Shown: in pieces, positions 55,597 to 64,000 of the stretch
Position numbering within the stretch: the stretch's first letter is position 1
Layout of the letters: every line of letters starts with the position of its first letter
Source: CAWCTB01 sp963798275
Lineage (GTDB): Bacteria > Acidobacteriota > Terriglobia > Terriglobales > Acidobacteriaceae
Assembly: GCA_963798275.1 (NCBI GenBank)
Contig: CAWCTB010000017.1
Location: 173,835-237,834 of the forward strand
Length of the DNA: 64,000 nt
Direction of reading: 5' to 3'
Notes under the pieces: generated by a model
Seen by the model: only the letters and a program-made list of their open reading frames with translations
Databases searched by the model: none
What the model was told of the DNA's origin: nothing
Made by a program: the position numbers and the translations under genes

Positions 55597-57054
55597 TTAA
55601 ATCTGTTCCAGCGTCGCCTGCAAGAACCTCCAAAAGCTCTCGACTGAGGAAAGCTGCACCCGTTCGTTGGGGCTGTGGGGATCGACAATGGTCGGGCCAA
55701 ACGACACCATCTGCATCCCCGGATATTTTTCGCCGATGACGCCGCACTCGAGGCCGGCATGCATGGCGATCAGTTTGGCGGGCTCGCCGAACAGTTGGGT
55801 GTGGACCTTCTGCAGCTTCTGCACGATTTCGCTGTTGGGCTCGGGCTTCCATCCGGGGTAGCTACCACTGTGCTCGGTTTCGAAACCGGCGAGCTGGCAG
55901 GCGGTCGCCACCATGCGCGCAACCGTATGTTTGCTGCTCTCGATCGCGCTACGCTGACTGGTGACGATCTCGATGGTGTCTCCCTTCAGCGCGACCGTGG
56001 CGAGGTTGGTCGAGTTCTGCACCAGCCCGGGGACATCGGGGCTCATGGCGACAACGCCGTGATGCAGCGTGGCCAGCAGGTTGACAGCTCGCCTGGCTTC
56101 GGCGGCGTGGACCACTTTTTCGGGCCGCGCAACTTTTTCGACGCTGATCTGCAGATCCGGGTCGAAGGCCCCGAGATCGGCGCGGTATCCAGCTTCGGCT
56201 TGGGCGACGGTCGACTTCAGGTCGGCTTCGCGGTTGCTGTCGAGGACGACTACGGCTGAAGCCTCGCGAGGGATCGCATTCTGCGCGCTGCCGCCATTGA
56301 TGTCCGCCAGCGAGGCCTGCAGATCGAGCACGCGCTGCAAGATGCCGCCGAGAATGCGCAGGGCGTTGCCGCGGCCCTGATGAATGTCGACGCCGGAGTG
56401 TCCGCCCTTCAGGCCGAATACCTTGATGCGATAGGCATTGCCGGTGCTTGCCGGCAACAAGGTGATCTTACGGCGGGCGGTGGTTTTGATTCCTCCGGAG
56501 CAGCCGATGCAGAGGGTACCCTTCTCTTCGTTGTCGAGGTTGAGGAAGTATTGCGATTTGAGCAGCCCGCCGGGAAATTCGGCGGCGCCGGTGAGGCCCG
56601 ATTCCTCGTCGATGGTGTAGACAAACTCGAGCGGCCCGTGCGCGATGTTGGTGCTCTCCATCACCGCGAGCGATGCAGCCACGCCGATGCCGTTGTCGGA
56701 GCCCAGCGTGGTGCCCTCGGCTTTCAGCCAGTCGCCGTCGCGAACCACCTTGATGGGATCGGTATCGAAGTTGTGGGGGGTGCCTTCGTTCTTTTCGCAG
56801 ACCATGTCGAGATGGCCCTGCAGCAGAGCCATGGGCGCGGACTCGCGACCCGGCCGCGCGGGCTTGCGAATGACGGTGTTGCCGACTTTGTCCTGCACGG
56901 CTTCCAACCCTAGACGTTTAGCTACGCCCAAAACATATTCGCGCGCGGCCGCTTCTTTCCCCGAGGCGCGGGGGATGGCCGCGATCGCATCGAAGTGTTT
57001 CCAGAGTTCTTTGGGTTCCAGACCTACGATTACGGTTTCTGTTGCTGTGGCCAT
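55597..57054 (-). CDS. pepD: Aminoacyl-histidine dipeptidase (M20 family)
   Basis: A 485-residue metallopeptidase that hydrolyses Xaa-His and other dipeptides. Zinc ligands and catalytic residues sit in LLQGHLDMVCEK, AEGTTLGSDNGIGVA, YTIDEESGLTGAAEF and MHAGLECGVIGEKYPGMQMV. The dimerisation (lid) domain begins near residue 205 (IKVFGLKGGHSGVDIHQGRG). It is intact, in contrast to the heavily frameshifted peptidase next to it. Confidence 0.95.
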   Translation of the reverse strand: MATATETVIVGLEPKELWKHFDAIAAIPRASGKEAAAREYVLGVAKRLGLEAVQDKVGNTVIRKPARPGRESAPMALLQGHLDMVCEKNEGTPHNFDTDPIKVVRDGDWLKAEGTTLGSDNGIGVAASLAVMESTNIAHGPLEFVYTIDEESGLTGAAEFPGGLLKSQYFLNLDNEEKGTLCIGCSGGIKTTARRKITLLPASTGNAYRIKVFGLKGGHSGVDIHQGRGNALRILGGILQRVLDLQASLADINGGSAQNAIPREASAVVVLDSNREADLKSTVAQAEAGYRADLGAFDPDLQISVEKVARPEKVVHAAEARRAVNLLATLHHGVVAMSPDVPGLVQNSTNLATVALKGDTIEIVTSQRSAIESSKHTVARMVATACQLAGFETEHSGSYPGWKPEPNSEIVQKLQKVHTQLFGEPAKLIAMHAGLECGVIGEKYPGMQMVSFGPTIVDPHSPNERVQLSSVESFWRFLQATLEQI

Positions 57055-57082
57055 GACAAACTCCTTTATGAATTCAGGATGA

Positions 57083-59215
57083 TCACTTGCCGCCGGTTTC
57101 GTTCCACAGGAACGCCAGCTCGTCGGCCGTGTCGTTCACCAGTTGTGTGATGGAAACGCCGGCGCTGTGTCCGGCCTTGAGCTCGTAATGCAGCAGAATC
57201 GGCCGGTCGCTGCCGGTGTCGGCCTGCATCAGCGCCGTCATCTTGCGCGCGTGCAGCGGATCGACGCGGGTATCCGAGTCGCCCGATGTTGAACATGATG
57301 GCCGGATACTTCGTGCCCGGCTTCACGTTCTGGTAGGGAGAATACTTCAGCAGGTAAGGGAACTGCTGCGGGATTTTCCGCCGAACCGTACTCGGCCGTC
57401 CACCAGCGCCCGACCAGGAAGTTCTGGTAGCGCATCATGTCGAGCAGCGGATAGCCGCACCAGATGGCGCCGAACAGTTCCGGATGCTGGGTCATGGCGA
57501 CGCCCATCAGCAGGCCGCCGTTGGAGCGTCCGCGAATGGCGAAGTGCGGCGGCGAAGTGTACTTGTTGTCGATGAGGTATTGCGCGGCGGCGAAGAAGTC
57601 GTCAAACACGTTCTGCTTCTTCTCGAACATGCCGGCCTTGTGCCAGGCCTCGCCGTATTCGCCGCCGCCGCGCAGGTTGGGCTGCGCGTAGAAGCCGCCC
57701 TGCTCCATCCACCAGGCGAACTCCGGGTTCCAGCGCGGCGTCAGGCTGACGTTGAAACCGCCGTAGGCGAACATCAGGGTCGGGGTGTCTGCCGTCGCGC
57801 TTCACGCCCTTCTTCGACGAGATGAACATGGGCACGCGGGTGCCGTCCTTCGAGTTGTAGAAGACCTGCTTCACTTCGTACTGGCCGGAGTCGAAGGGCA
57901 CCTTGGGCTGGGCGAAGACTTCGGTCTTTCCGGTGGCCGCGTTGTAGTGATAAATGGTCGGCGGAATATTGAACGACTGGAAGTTGTAGAAGCCCTCTTT
58001 CGACTCCTGGCGGCCGTAGACCGGCGAGGCCGCGCCCAGCGTGGGATACGTGAGCTTGCCCACCAGCTTGCCGTCCAGGTCGAAGATCTCGGGTCTCGGT
58101 GACCACGTCATGCAGCCCGGTAGCAAACAGCTTGCCGCCGACGATCGAGAATGTCGAGATGACGTCTTTGCCTTCGGGCACGATGGTCTGCCAGTGCTCG
58201 GGCGCAGGATCGCTCAGCTTGATGCGGACGATGCGGTAGTTCTCCGCCTGGTAGTCGGTGAGGACGTAGAGGTCGTCGCCGTAGATTGTCCGGCACGAAG
58301 CGGTTGTCGATGCCGTGAATGATGGGCTGGATGGGCGCGTCGGCGCGTGCGCAGGTCCTTCACATAAACGTCGACCCGCTTGGCCGGCACACCGTGATTC
58401 ACGTCGATGATGAGGTATCGGCCGTTCTCGCTGACGCCGCAAAGGATGAGTTCCATCGGGCCGAAGATTTCGCCGTTGAAGGACTTGCCGAAGATCTGCT
58501 TGTCGTCCGTTACCGGCGTGCCCATGCGGTGTAGATAGACGACGGTTCCGGATGGATCGAACTTCGAGTAGTAGATGCCTGCTTGTCGGGCGTGAGGCTG
58601 ATGCCCAGGTAACGCGCCTTGGGCAGAACGTCCGGCGATTCCTTGCCGGTGTTGACGTCGAGCATGTGAACACTCTCTTCGTCGGCGCCACCTTCGCGAA
58701 CACCGTAGAGCAGCAGGCGAGCCATCTTTGGAAACGTCGGCGATGCTGACGGAGGTGTTCTGGTCGGCGCTTAGCTTGGTGGCGTCAATCAGGCGCTCGT
58801 CGGAGCCGGTGAGCCCTTGCGCATGTAGATCGAGGCCTGGTTTTCTTCCGGCAGCCGCTTGGTGAAGAAGTAGCGGCCTTCCGCCTCGTGGGGAATGCTG
58901 TAGGTCTCGACGCGCACCAGTTCGGTGAGCCGCTTGACGATCTCCGGGCGGACCTTCACCTGCGACAGATATTCCTCGGTGTACTTCATCTGCGCGGCGA
59001 TCCACTCGCGGGTGGCCGGACTCTGCGCGTCCTCGAGCCAGCGGTAGGGATCGGTGATGCGTCACGCCGTCGATGGTCTCGGTCACCGGCTTGACTTCGG
59101 TCGGCGGCGGAGGCGGCAGGGTCACGCCGTTGCCACCCTGAATGGTAGATGGCTTGTCGATGGCAAAGGTCATGTTGAGTGCGAAGAAAAGGAAGACAGC
59201 GAATGCAGTTTTCAT
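57083..59215 (-). pseudogene. Prolyl oligopeptidase (S9A), about ten single-base frameshifts
   Basis: Starts at ATG 59215 with a signal peptide (TAFAVFLFFALNMTFAID). The beta-propeller reads, across changing frames, YSIPHEAEGRYFFTKRLPEE, LTGSDERLIDATKLSADQNT, YYSKFDPSGTVVYLHRMGTP and IYGDDLYVLTDYQAENYRIV. The hydrolase domain has the nucleophile RGRSNGGLLMG, Asp region GDSDTRVDPLHARKM and His in LKAGHSAGVSITQLVND; stop TGA at 57083-57085. Apparent indels lie near 59060, 58815, 58730, 58577, 58340, 58288, 58094, 57787, 57373 and 57282, eight insertions and two deletions. Protein-level conservation argues for sequencing errors. Confidence 0.88.
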
Positions 59216-59310
59216 CGGCAGTGTTGTTAGCATACAGCAGGGGATGGGGAGCGCGCAGAACCGGGCAGTCCGCTGCTGTGACGGAGGGATTTAGCCGATG
59301 AAAGACCCGG

Positions 59311-60346
59311 CTAGCGTGCGCTGCCTTGCAGGGGCACGCCGGCGGCGTTCAGCCGATTGAGGGCGGTTTTGACCTCTGTCGCCTCGGGACCGTTGGGACT
59401 TTCCCGCAGATAGGTCTGGTACTCGACGCTGGCATCCTGGTACTGACCTTTGTGCTCGAGGGCCTGTCCGGCGATGTAATGGCAGAGCGCATAGCCCTCG
59501 TGGGGGACGCTGTGTGCCCGGCGGGCGTCGCGCAGACCACCATCGATGTCGCCGCTTTCAACCTCGGCAATCGACAGCAGGGTGAGGCTAATGGGGTTGA
59601 GTGGTTCGACCGCCAGGGACTTACGCAAAACGTCTTCGGCGCGCGGGGAATTGCTGCTCGCGAAGGAGGATGCGCGCCAGGTTGCGGTCGGCGTCGGCGT
59701 TCTTGTCGTTCAATTGCACGGAGCGTTCGAAGGCCGCACGGGATTTGTCCGGTTGACGGAGGTGGGCGTACATGACGCCGAGATTGTTGAACGCCGCGTC
59801 GTACTCGGGATACTGAGCGACCGCCTTCTCGAAGCACTCCGCTGCCTTCGCGTAGTCCTTTTTCTCCCATGCTTCCAGGCCCTTGTTAAATGCCTTCTGG
59901 GCGTCCGGGGGGACCTTCAGTTGCGCGGCGGACGTCACCGCGCGCCCGCCGTCGTTCTTGACACTCTGCACGTTCGGGGTGCCTTTGGGTTTGACCCGCA
60001 CGTAGAGCATGCGGTTGCGGTCCATGTCGCCGACCAGCAGCTCGTCGGAGATGGTGTCCTCAACGTACATCCCGGAGGCCCGAACCCGGTAGCCGCCTGC
60101 GGACGTGACATGAAAGTGTCCGCGACCATCAGGATCGGTAAAGGTTTCCGCGATAGTGATGCCGGTCTCGTTGAGCAGGTCGATGCGTATCTGGCCCGAG
60201 ACGGAGCGATCGTTCTCATACGTTATGCGCACATCGATGTCGACGTTGGTCTGCCGGGCGGGTGGGTTGAGCTGGGCGGCAGCATACGACGCCAGAACTA
60301 GCAATAGGGCTCCGCTGAGGAAAACCGGCTTCGGAAGGCGGAACAT
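59311..60346 (-). pseudogene. Exported TPR protein with N-terminal beta domain, one frameshift
   Basis: ATG 60346 (AGGGGG just upstream) starts a signal peptide (PVFLSGALLLVLASYAAAQL). A carboxypeptidase-regulatory-like beta domain follows (VDIDVRITYENDRSVSGQIR; GHFHVTSAGGYRVRASGM), then TPR units (AFNKGLEAWEKKDYAKAAEC; AAFNNLGVMYAHLRQPDKSR). A +1 insertion in the G4/C4 run near 59646 breaks the frame; the rest (RKSLAVEPLNPISLTLLSIA ... YCALCHYIAGQALEHKGQYQ-like TPRs) ends at 59311. A common acidobacterial architecture; function unknown. Confidence 0.78.
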
Positions 60347-60475
60347 ACAACCCCCTGGCGACTGCCCTGCCGCCATTTGCTGAGATTGTACGCCTGTTGG
60401 CGAGCCGCGTAGTTGTCAAAAGATTGTCAACGGACAATGGCAAAGACGGCGGGAAAGTAATTTTCCCCTGGAGAC

Positions 60476-60505
60476 AAAAAAGCGGCGGAGGCTGGAGCCT
60501 CCGCC
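60476..60505 (-). terminator. Rho-independent terminator
   Basis: Perfect 10-bp stem GGCGGAGGCT / AGCCTCCGCC with a 2-base loop, followed on the minus strand by GCTTTTTT. It lies ~20 bases after the stop of the secreted protein at 60525 and ends that transcript. Confidence 0.9.
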
Positions 60506-60524
60506 GGTCAGGATGAGGGGCGGG

Positions 60525-61370
60525 TTATTTAGGCTGCAAGGGGACGTAGAACGGTTCGCCCGGCCCGCCACCTACGACTTTGTAGTCGGATGGAAGCTGG
60601 AACAACGAGGCGTCGGGATCGCCACGCACCACGTTGGTGAGCGTGGTGGTAACCGTACCCATCATGGGATCGGTGTGGGAGATCAATACCGGCAGTTGCA
60701 GGTCGGAGGAGTACCAGCGTTCGGTAACCACTTCGATAGGCTTGGCGTTGCCGATCTCGCCGGCCGCGATAGTGCGGGTGACGCGCACGCCTTCGGCCTG
60801 AATGCCATTGATGGACTTCGTCCCGAGTGGCTGCTCCTGCACTGACTTGCCAAGCGGCGGGGTGGGAGCGCCTGCCATATCGGGCGGCGGGCCACCGGGT
60901 CCGGCACCGCGACCGTGTCCGCGACCCATGCGCAACTCGCGCGCGGTTTTGTTGCCGGGATCAAGCATGTAACGCTTTCCCGACACCGGGTCCTTGATCA
61001 TGACCATAGTGCGCTTGACCGTTCCCGTCGTGGGGGTATTGATTTCGATGGTCATCTCGCGCCGTATGCGACCCTGGCTATCGCGATACAAGCGAGTCTG
61101 CGTCTCCTTGTGAATCCGATTGCCGTCGGCCAGTACATTGTCGTGGCTGACCACGATGTCGGCGGTCAACGGCACTCCGGTGACGGTCTTGCCTTCACCG
61201 ATGTCGCCATGCAGGGCTTCGGCGAGCGGCCCAGGCCCATGCATAAATGGGGCACCATCGGGCGGCAGGGGAGGGGGCGCTTGCGCGACTGCAGCCACCG
61301 CCATGGCAGAAACACTTACTCCCAGCAAAATCCATTTCAAGCGAAACTTCCAACCTTTACTTGTGCGCAT
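60525..61370 (-). CDS. Exported protein of unknown function
   Basis: 281 residues: signal peptide (WILLGVSVSAMAVAAVAQA), Pro-rich stretch, then ADIVVSHDNVLADGNRIHKE, RLYRDSQGRIRREMTIEINT, IKDPVSGKRYMLDPGNKTAR, a Gly/Pro/Met-rich linker, and SINGIQAEGVRVTRTIAAGE with WYSSDLQLPVLISHTDPMMG. No catalytic motif is evident. It follows the anti-sigma gene by ~45 bp, so it is probably part of the same operon and ends at the terminator. Confidence 0.78.
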   Translation of the reverse strand: MRTSKGWKFRLKWILLGVSVSAMAVAAVAQAPPPLPPDGAPFMHGPGPLAEALHGDIGEGKTVTGVPLTADIVVSHDNVLADGNRIHKETQTRLYRDSQGRIRREMTIEINTPTTGTVKRTMVMIKDPVSGKRYMLDPGNKTARELRMGRGHGRGAGPGGPPPDMAGAPTPPLGKSVQEQPLGTKSINGIQAEGVRVTRTIAAGEIGNAKPIEVVTERWYSSDLQLPVLISHTDPMMGTVTTTLTNVVRGDPDASLFQLPSDYKVVGGGPGEPFYVPLQPK

Positions 61371-61414
61371 CTTTCCGCCCTCTTGATTCTCCAGTCATGC
61401 AGTTCACAATCCCG

Positions 61415-62200
61415 CTACTGCACGATGCGGATGGCGCGAACCAATCCGTCATCGCCCACTACCACGTCGGCCATCAGCGGCTGCGACGACCCTGTCGCCG
61501 GGTTGACGCTGTTGGCCGGCAATTCCATACGGACCACCTGCGCGTCTCCCGCACAGATGAGCGGATCGCACAGCATCAGGTCGATGTAACCCTGGTTCTG
61601 CTCCGCTTGCGCCACCACCTGTTCAGAGACTGCCGGCGGCTGCGTTACGATTGCCTTGCGCGACGGCGCGGCACGCTGGGTTCGCGCTGGCGAGCGGCCG
61701 GCTGCAGATGTTACTGGCTGAGAGGCGGCCACATTCGCCGGTGTCGGCGCTGTCGCCGCCGCCGGCGATGGTTGCACCTGGGCGGATTCGGCAGGCTCTG
61801 GCAGCGACGGCTTCTGCCCGGAATGTTGCCAATACCAGATGCCTGCGGCGACGCCGACCACGGCTGCGGTAACCGCCGCGGCGTACGCTCCTACTTCCAG
61901 CCAGCGGCTCAGACGAAGGGCAAACGGAGCGAACCAGCTTTCGCGCTCGACCGGCGCAACCAACGGAACATGCTGCCGGAAAGCGCGCAGCACCGCCTGC
62001 TCCACGGCGGGTCCAGCTTCACGATTCGCGGAATGTGCCCGCAGCGAATGCATCCCGGCGGCCAGCGTCTGTTGTTGCTGCAACCAGCTTCCGCAGTTGG
62101 AGCACTCGCGACCGTGGGCCGGGATGCGCTCATCCTGCGAACGCACTACCTCCCACAATGTCAGAGGCGCGACCAAGCGATGAAATTCACGACAAGTCAT
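61415..62200 (-). CDS. Zinc-finger anti-sigma factor with periplasmic tail
   Basis: About 261 residues. H-x3-C-x2-C in HGRECSNC near residue 32 marks the anti-sigma zinc domain. A TM helix (AAAVTAAVVGVAAGIWYW) and a long Ala/Pro/Ser linker follow. A C-terminal domain with one Cys pair (LMLCDPLICAGDAQVVRMEL) and VVVGDDGLVRAIRIV resembles the TonB-C-like tail of acidobacterial anti-sigma proteins. Its ATG overlaps the sigma stop by ATGA. Confidence 0.82.
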   Translation of the reverse strand: MTCREFHRLVAPLTLWEVVRSQDERIPAHGRECSNCGSWLQQQQTLAAGMHSLRAHSANREAGPAVEQAVLRAFRQHVPLVAPVERESWFAPFALRLSRWLEVGAYAAAVTAAVVGVAAGIWYWQHSGQKPSLPEPAESAQVQPSPAAATAPTPANVAASQPVTSAAGRSPARTQRAAPSRKAIVTQPPAVSEQVVAQAEQNQGYIDLMLCDPLICAGDAQVVRMELPANSVNPATGSSQPLMADVVVGDDGLVRAIRIVQ

Positions 62201-62850
62201 GACATACACCTCGCTGCCACGCCCGAAATTCCCGCAGACGCTGCAGCCGAACCTTCTAATTTCCTGGCGAGCATGTCGTGTGCCCGGTGCAGCCGGGAGC
62301 GCACCGTACCCAGGGCGCAGCCAATGGCCGCAGCCGCTTCCGCATAGCTCGCCTCCTGCAGATCGCAGAGGACCACCACCTCGCGATAGTGTTCCGGCAA
62401 CGAGAGTACCGCCTTGCGGACGGCGGCGGAGGTCTGGCCGCGAACCATATCTCCAACCGTGTCCTCGGAGCTGACCAGCGACTCTTCGTGATCCTCGGCG
62501 CGACTGGTCAGCATGGTCTCGGAGTAACTGCGCTCCAGGGCCCGGCGGACGAAGTTGCGTGCCACCCCAAACAGGAAAGCGCCTACCGCTCCCCGCGCCG
62601 GGTCGAAGTCGCGCCCGCGCTGCACCAGGAAGATGAAGACATCCTGCGTCACCTCTTCGGCGATTTCGGTCGAGCCGCTCATATGCAGCGCGAAGCGAAA
62701 GACAGGGCCCTGCCGCCGCCGGTATAGGGCGGTAAAGGCGTCTTCATCGCCGGCCAGAGCGTGCGCCAGCAATTGTTCGTCGGTCAACTCGGTCAGCATC
62801 GCACCCGGTGATGAACCTGATCTCGTTTCCGTAAGTATTTCACTTCTCAT
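62197..62850 (-). CDS. ECF-family sigma factor
   Basis: A 217-residue sigma factor: region 2 (EDAFTALYRRRQGPVFRFAL; EIAEEVTQDVFIFLVQRGRD; GAFLFGVARNFVRRALERSY) and region 4 (SLPEHYREVVVLCDLQEASY; AIGCALGTVRSRLHRAHDML). It heads a coupled operon with its anti-sigma factor and an exported protein. ATG 62850 chosen; ATG 62859 is also in frame. Confidence 0.93.
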   Translation of the reverse strand: MRSEILTETRSGSSPGAMLTELTDEQLLAHALAGDEDAFTALYRRRQGPVFRFALHMSGSTEIAEEVTQDVFIFLVQRGRDFDPARGAVGAFLFGVARNFVRRALERSYSETMLTSRAEDHEESLVSSEDTVGDMVRGQTSAAVRKAVLSLPEHYREVVVLCDLQEASYAEAAAAIGCALGTVRSRLHRAHDMLARKLEGSAAASAGISGVAARCMS

Positions 62851-63099
62851 AGGGGGCAAGTTCCGGAAAATGCGGGGAGCCCAGGAATGAAGCGGCCAAC
62901 GTTTATAACCCCATCCGCAGCAAGGAGATGCAGTGCTAGACCAGCAAAAGCCGGAAGCCGCGGCGGGGACTGAAGTTGCGCCAAGCTTGCGGGCTATACT
63001 GCCAGTTCAGACGGGGGCGGTTATGAACCGGGAGTATCGGGGTGCAGTGCTGATCCTTACTGCTACTGGCCGGGAATTGTTATCGCGCCGTGCCATGCC

Positions 63100-64000
63100 C
63101 AGATTAAGGAGTTCAGCAAATGGCCGGCGGGAACGTCACCGCAAGAAGTTGGCAAGCGGGTGGCCGAGCGGTTCGTGGCCAACGCGCAACTGAGTCTCAC
63201 TGCCCCTATCTATCCGACGGTTTGCACCTGGTATGGCGCGCTGAACTTTGCCGAGTTGAGTCGCGATTCCGAACTTACCACCCGACTGATCCAGCTCTTC
63301 GACACACAACTGACTCCAGCCGTGCTCGATCTGGTCTACCAGCGCAGGCATGTTGACTTCTCTGTGCTGGGCGCGGTTCCGCTGCAAATCTATATCGAGA
63401 CGAAAGGCAAGCCTAACCTGACCACCGGAACGGAGATTGCTGACCGCCAGTGGGAGCACCCGACTGCCGACGGACTCAGTGGAGAGACCCGGTTTGGATC
63501 GACGACATGTTCATGATCACCATCCTGCAGATGCGAGGCATACCGGGCCACTGGTGACGCGAAGTATCTCGATCGTGCCGCCCTGGAGATGGAGGCCTAT
63601 CTCGACCGGCTGCAACAACCGAACGGGCTCTTCTATCATGCTCCGGATACACCTTATTTCTGGGGACGCGGCAACGGTTGGGTTGCGGCCGGTATTACCG
63701 AGTTGCTGCGGTCGATTGCCGCCGGATTATCCGGAGCGCGCAAGAATCATGACGGGATACCAAGCAGATGATGGCCGCGTTGCTGAAGCTGCCAGGACAA
63801 GGATGGCATGTGGCACCAGTTGCTGGATCATCCCGAAGCATGGCCGGAGACGTCGTCGAGCTCTGCAATGTTCACCTTTGCCATGATTACGGGCGTGAAG
63901 AATGGCTGGCTCGCCGGATACCTACGCGCCCGCAGCACGCAAGGGATGGCTTGGGCTGGTCAGCTACATCAGCGCCAATGGCGATGTCAGAAATGTTTGT
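63100..64000 (+). pseudogene. GH88/GH105-type unsaturated glycuronyl hydrolase, frameshifted, runs off right edge
   Basis: The readable protein begins near QIKEFSKWPAGTSPQEVGKR and continues YPTVCTWYGALNFAELSRDS, HVDFSVLGAVPLQIYIETKG. After frame changes near 63492, 63537, 63716, 63762, 63790 and 63926 come WIDDMFMITILQMRA, ATGDAKYLDRAALEMEAYLD, YFWGRGNGWVAAG, MWHQLLDHPEAWPETSSSSA, MFTFAMITGVKNGWL and GWLGLVSYISANGDV. The RFWIDDMFM, WGRGNGWV and MWHQLLD segments are typical of the alpha6-barrel enzymes that remove unsaturated uronic acids from pectin fragments. No convincing start codon was found. Confidence 0.8.

Noticed and set aside
57083..59215. Programmed frameshifting in the S9 peptidase
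   Set aside because: Ten shifts in both directions without slippery heptamers cannot be programmed.
62933..63193. Plus-strand frame upstream of the GH105 fragment as a separate gene
   Set aside because: The residues are not protein-like, and its C-terminal half overlaps the better-supported hydrolase frame.

Overview
A GC-rich bacterial chromosome segment with short intergenic gaps. Gene content suggests Acidobacteriota, probably class Terriglobia. The basis is a fused 2-oxoacid dehydrogenase E1, DUF4097, DUF3106 and DUF6599-like proteins, several ECF sigma/anti-sigma pairs, a fabD-plsX-rpmF-yceD block, and intergenic space full of short palindromic repeats. This placement is inferred from gene content, not from a marker gene. 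No rRNA, tRNA or CRISPR array was seen.

Layout. 0-5.5 kb: the end of a transketolase, a membrane protein, a HAD phosphatase, a fused E1 alpha/beta and DoxX. 5.7-9.5 kb: a minus-strand surface-polysaccharide cluster (ABC permease, ABC ATPase, glycosyltransferase, methyltransferase). 9.6-12.7 kb: a DUF3106 protein, an anti-sigma factor and an ECF sigma factor on the minus strand, then an exported SnoaL/DUF4440-like protein and a Nudix hydrolase on the plus strand. 12.7-17 kb: a family-39-type glycosyltransferase and a lipase-maturation-factor protein. 17.8-20.4 kb: an ECF sigma factor, a FecR-like protein and an exported protein. 20.8-30.7 kb: an exported adenylate-kinase-like protein, pirin, a truncated sulfatase, FUSC, an ABC exporter, a K+ channel, an aldo/keto reductase and a YdjM-like protein. 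30.9-38.5 kb: a DUF6599-like protein, a nucleotidyltransferase, an AMIN/Amidase_3 cell-wall hydrolase and a large beta-rich protein. 39.6-43 kb: the fatty-acid/phospholipid block. 43.5-50.4 kb: YCII, VOC and ROK proteins, a repeat-rich low-GC islet, DUF4097 and ddl. 50.5-54.5 kb: two toxin-antitoxin pairs flanking a MurU plus AmgK-RapZ-like pair. 54.5-62.9 kb: arginase, PepD, prolyl oligopeptidase, a TPR protein and an ECF/anti-sigma module. 63.1 kb to the right edge: a GH88/105 hydrolase running off the window.

Cell-wall metabolism recurs: ddl, the amidase, and murU with an upstream kinase fused to a RapZ C-terminal domain. The fusion could link a GlcN6P-type sensor to amino-sugar recycling.

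Two global patterns stand out. First, at least a dozen genes are broken by single-base indels that are overwhelmingly +1 insertions (about 27 against 4-5 deletions by hand count). The proteins on either side are otherwise well conserved, which points to uncorrected sequencing errors rather than decay. Second, the intergenic space holds families of two-hairpin palindromes. Several have their CTTCAG or CTTTAG loop split by small elements with inverted repeats (AGGCTGCTGAAAAA type), the loop hexamer being duplicated on both sides. This is the most likely undescribed system here.
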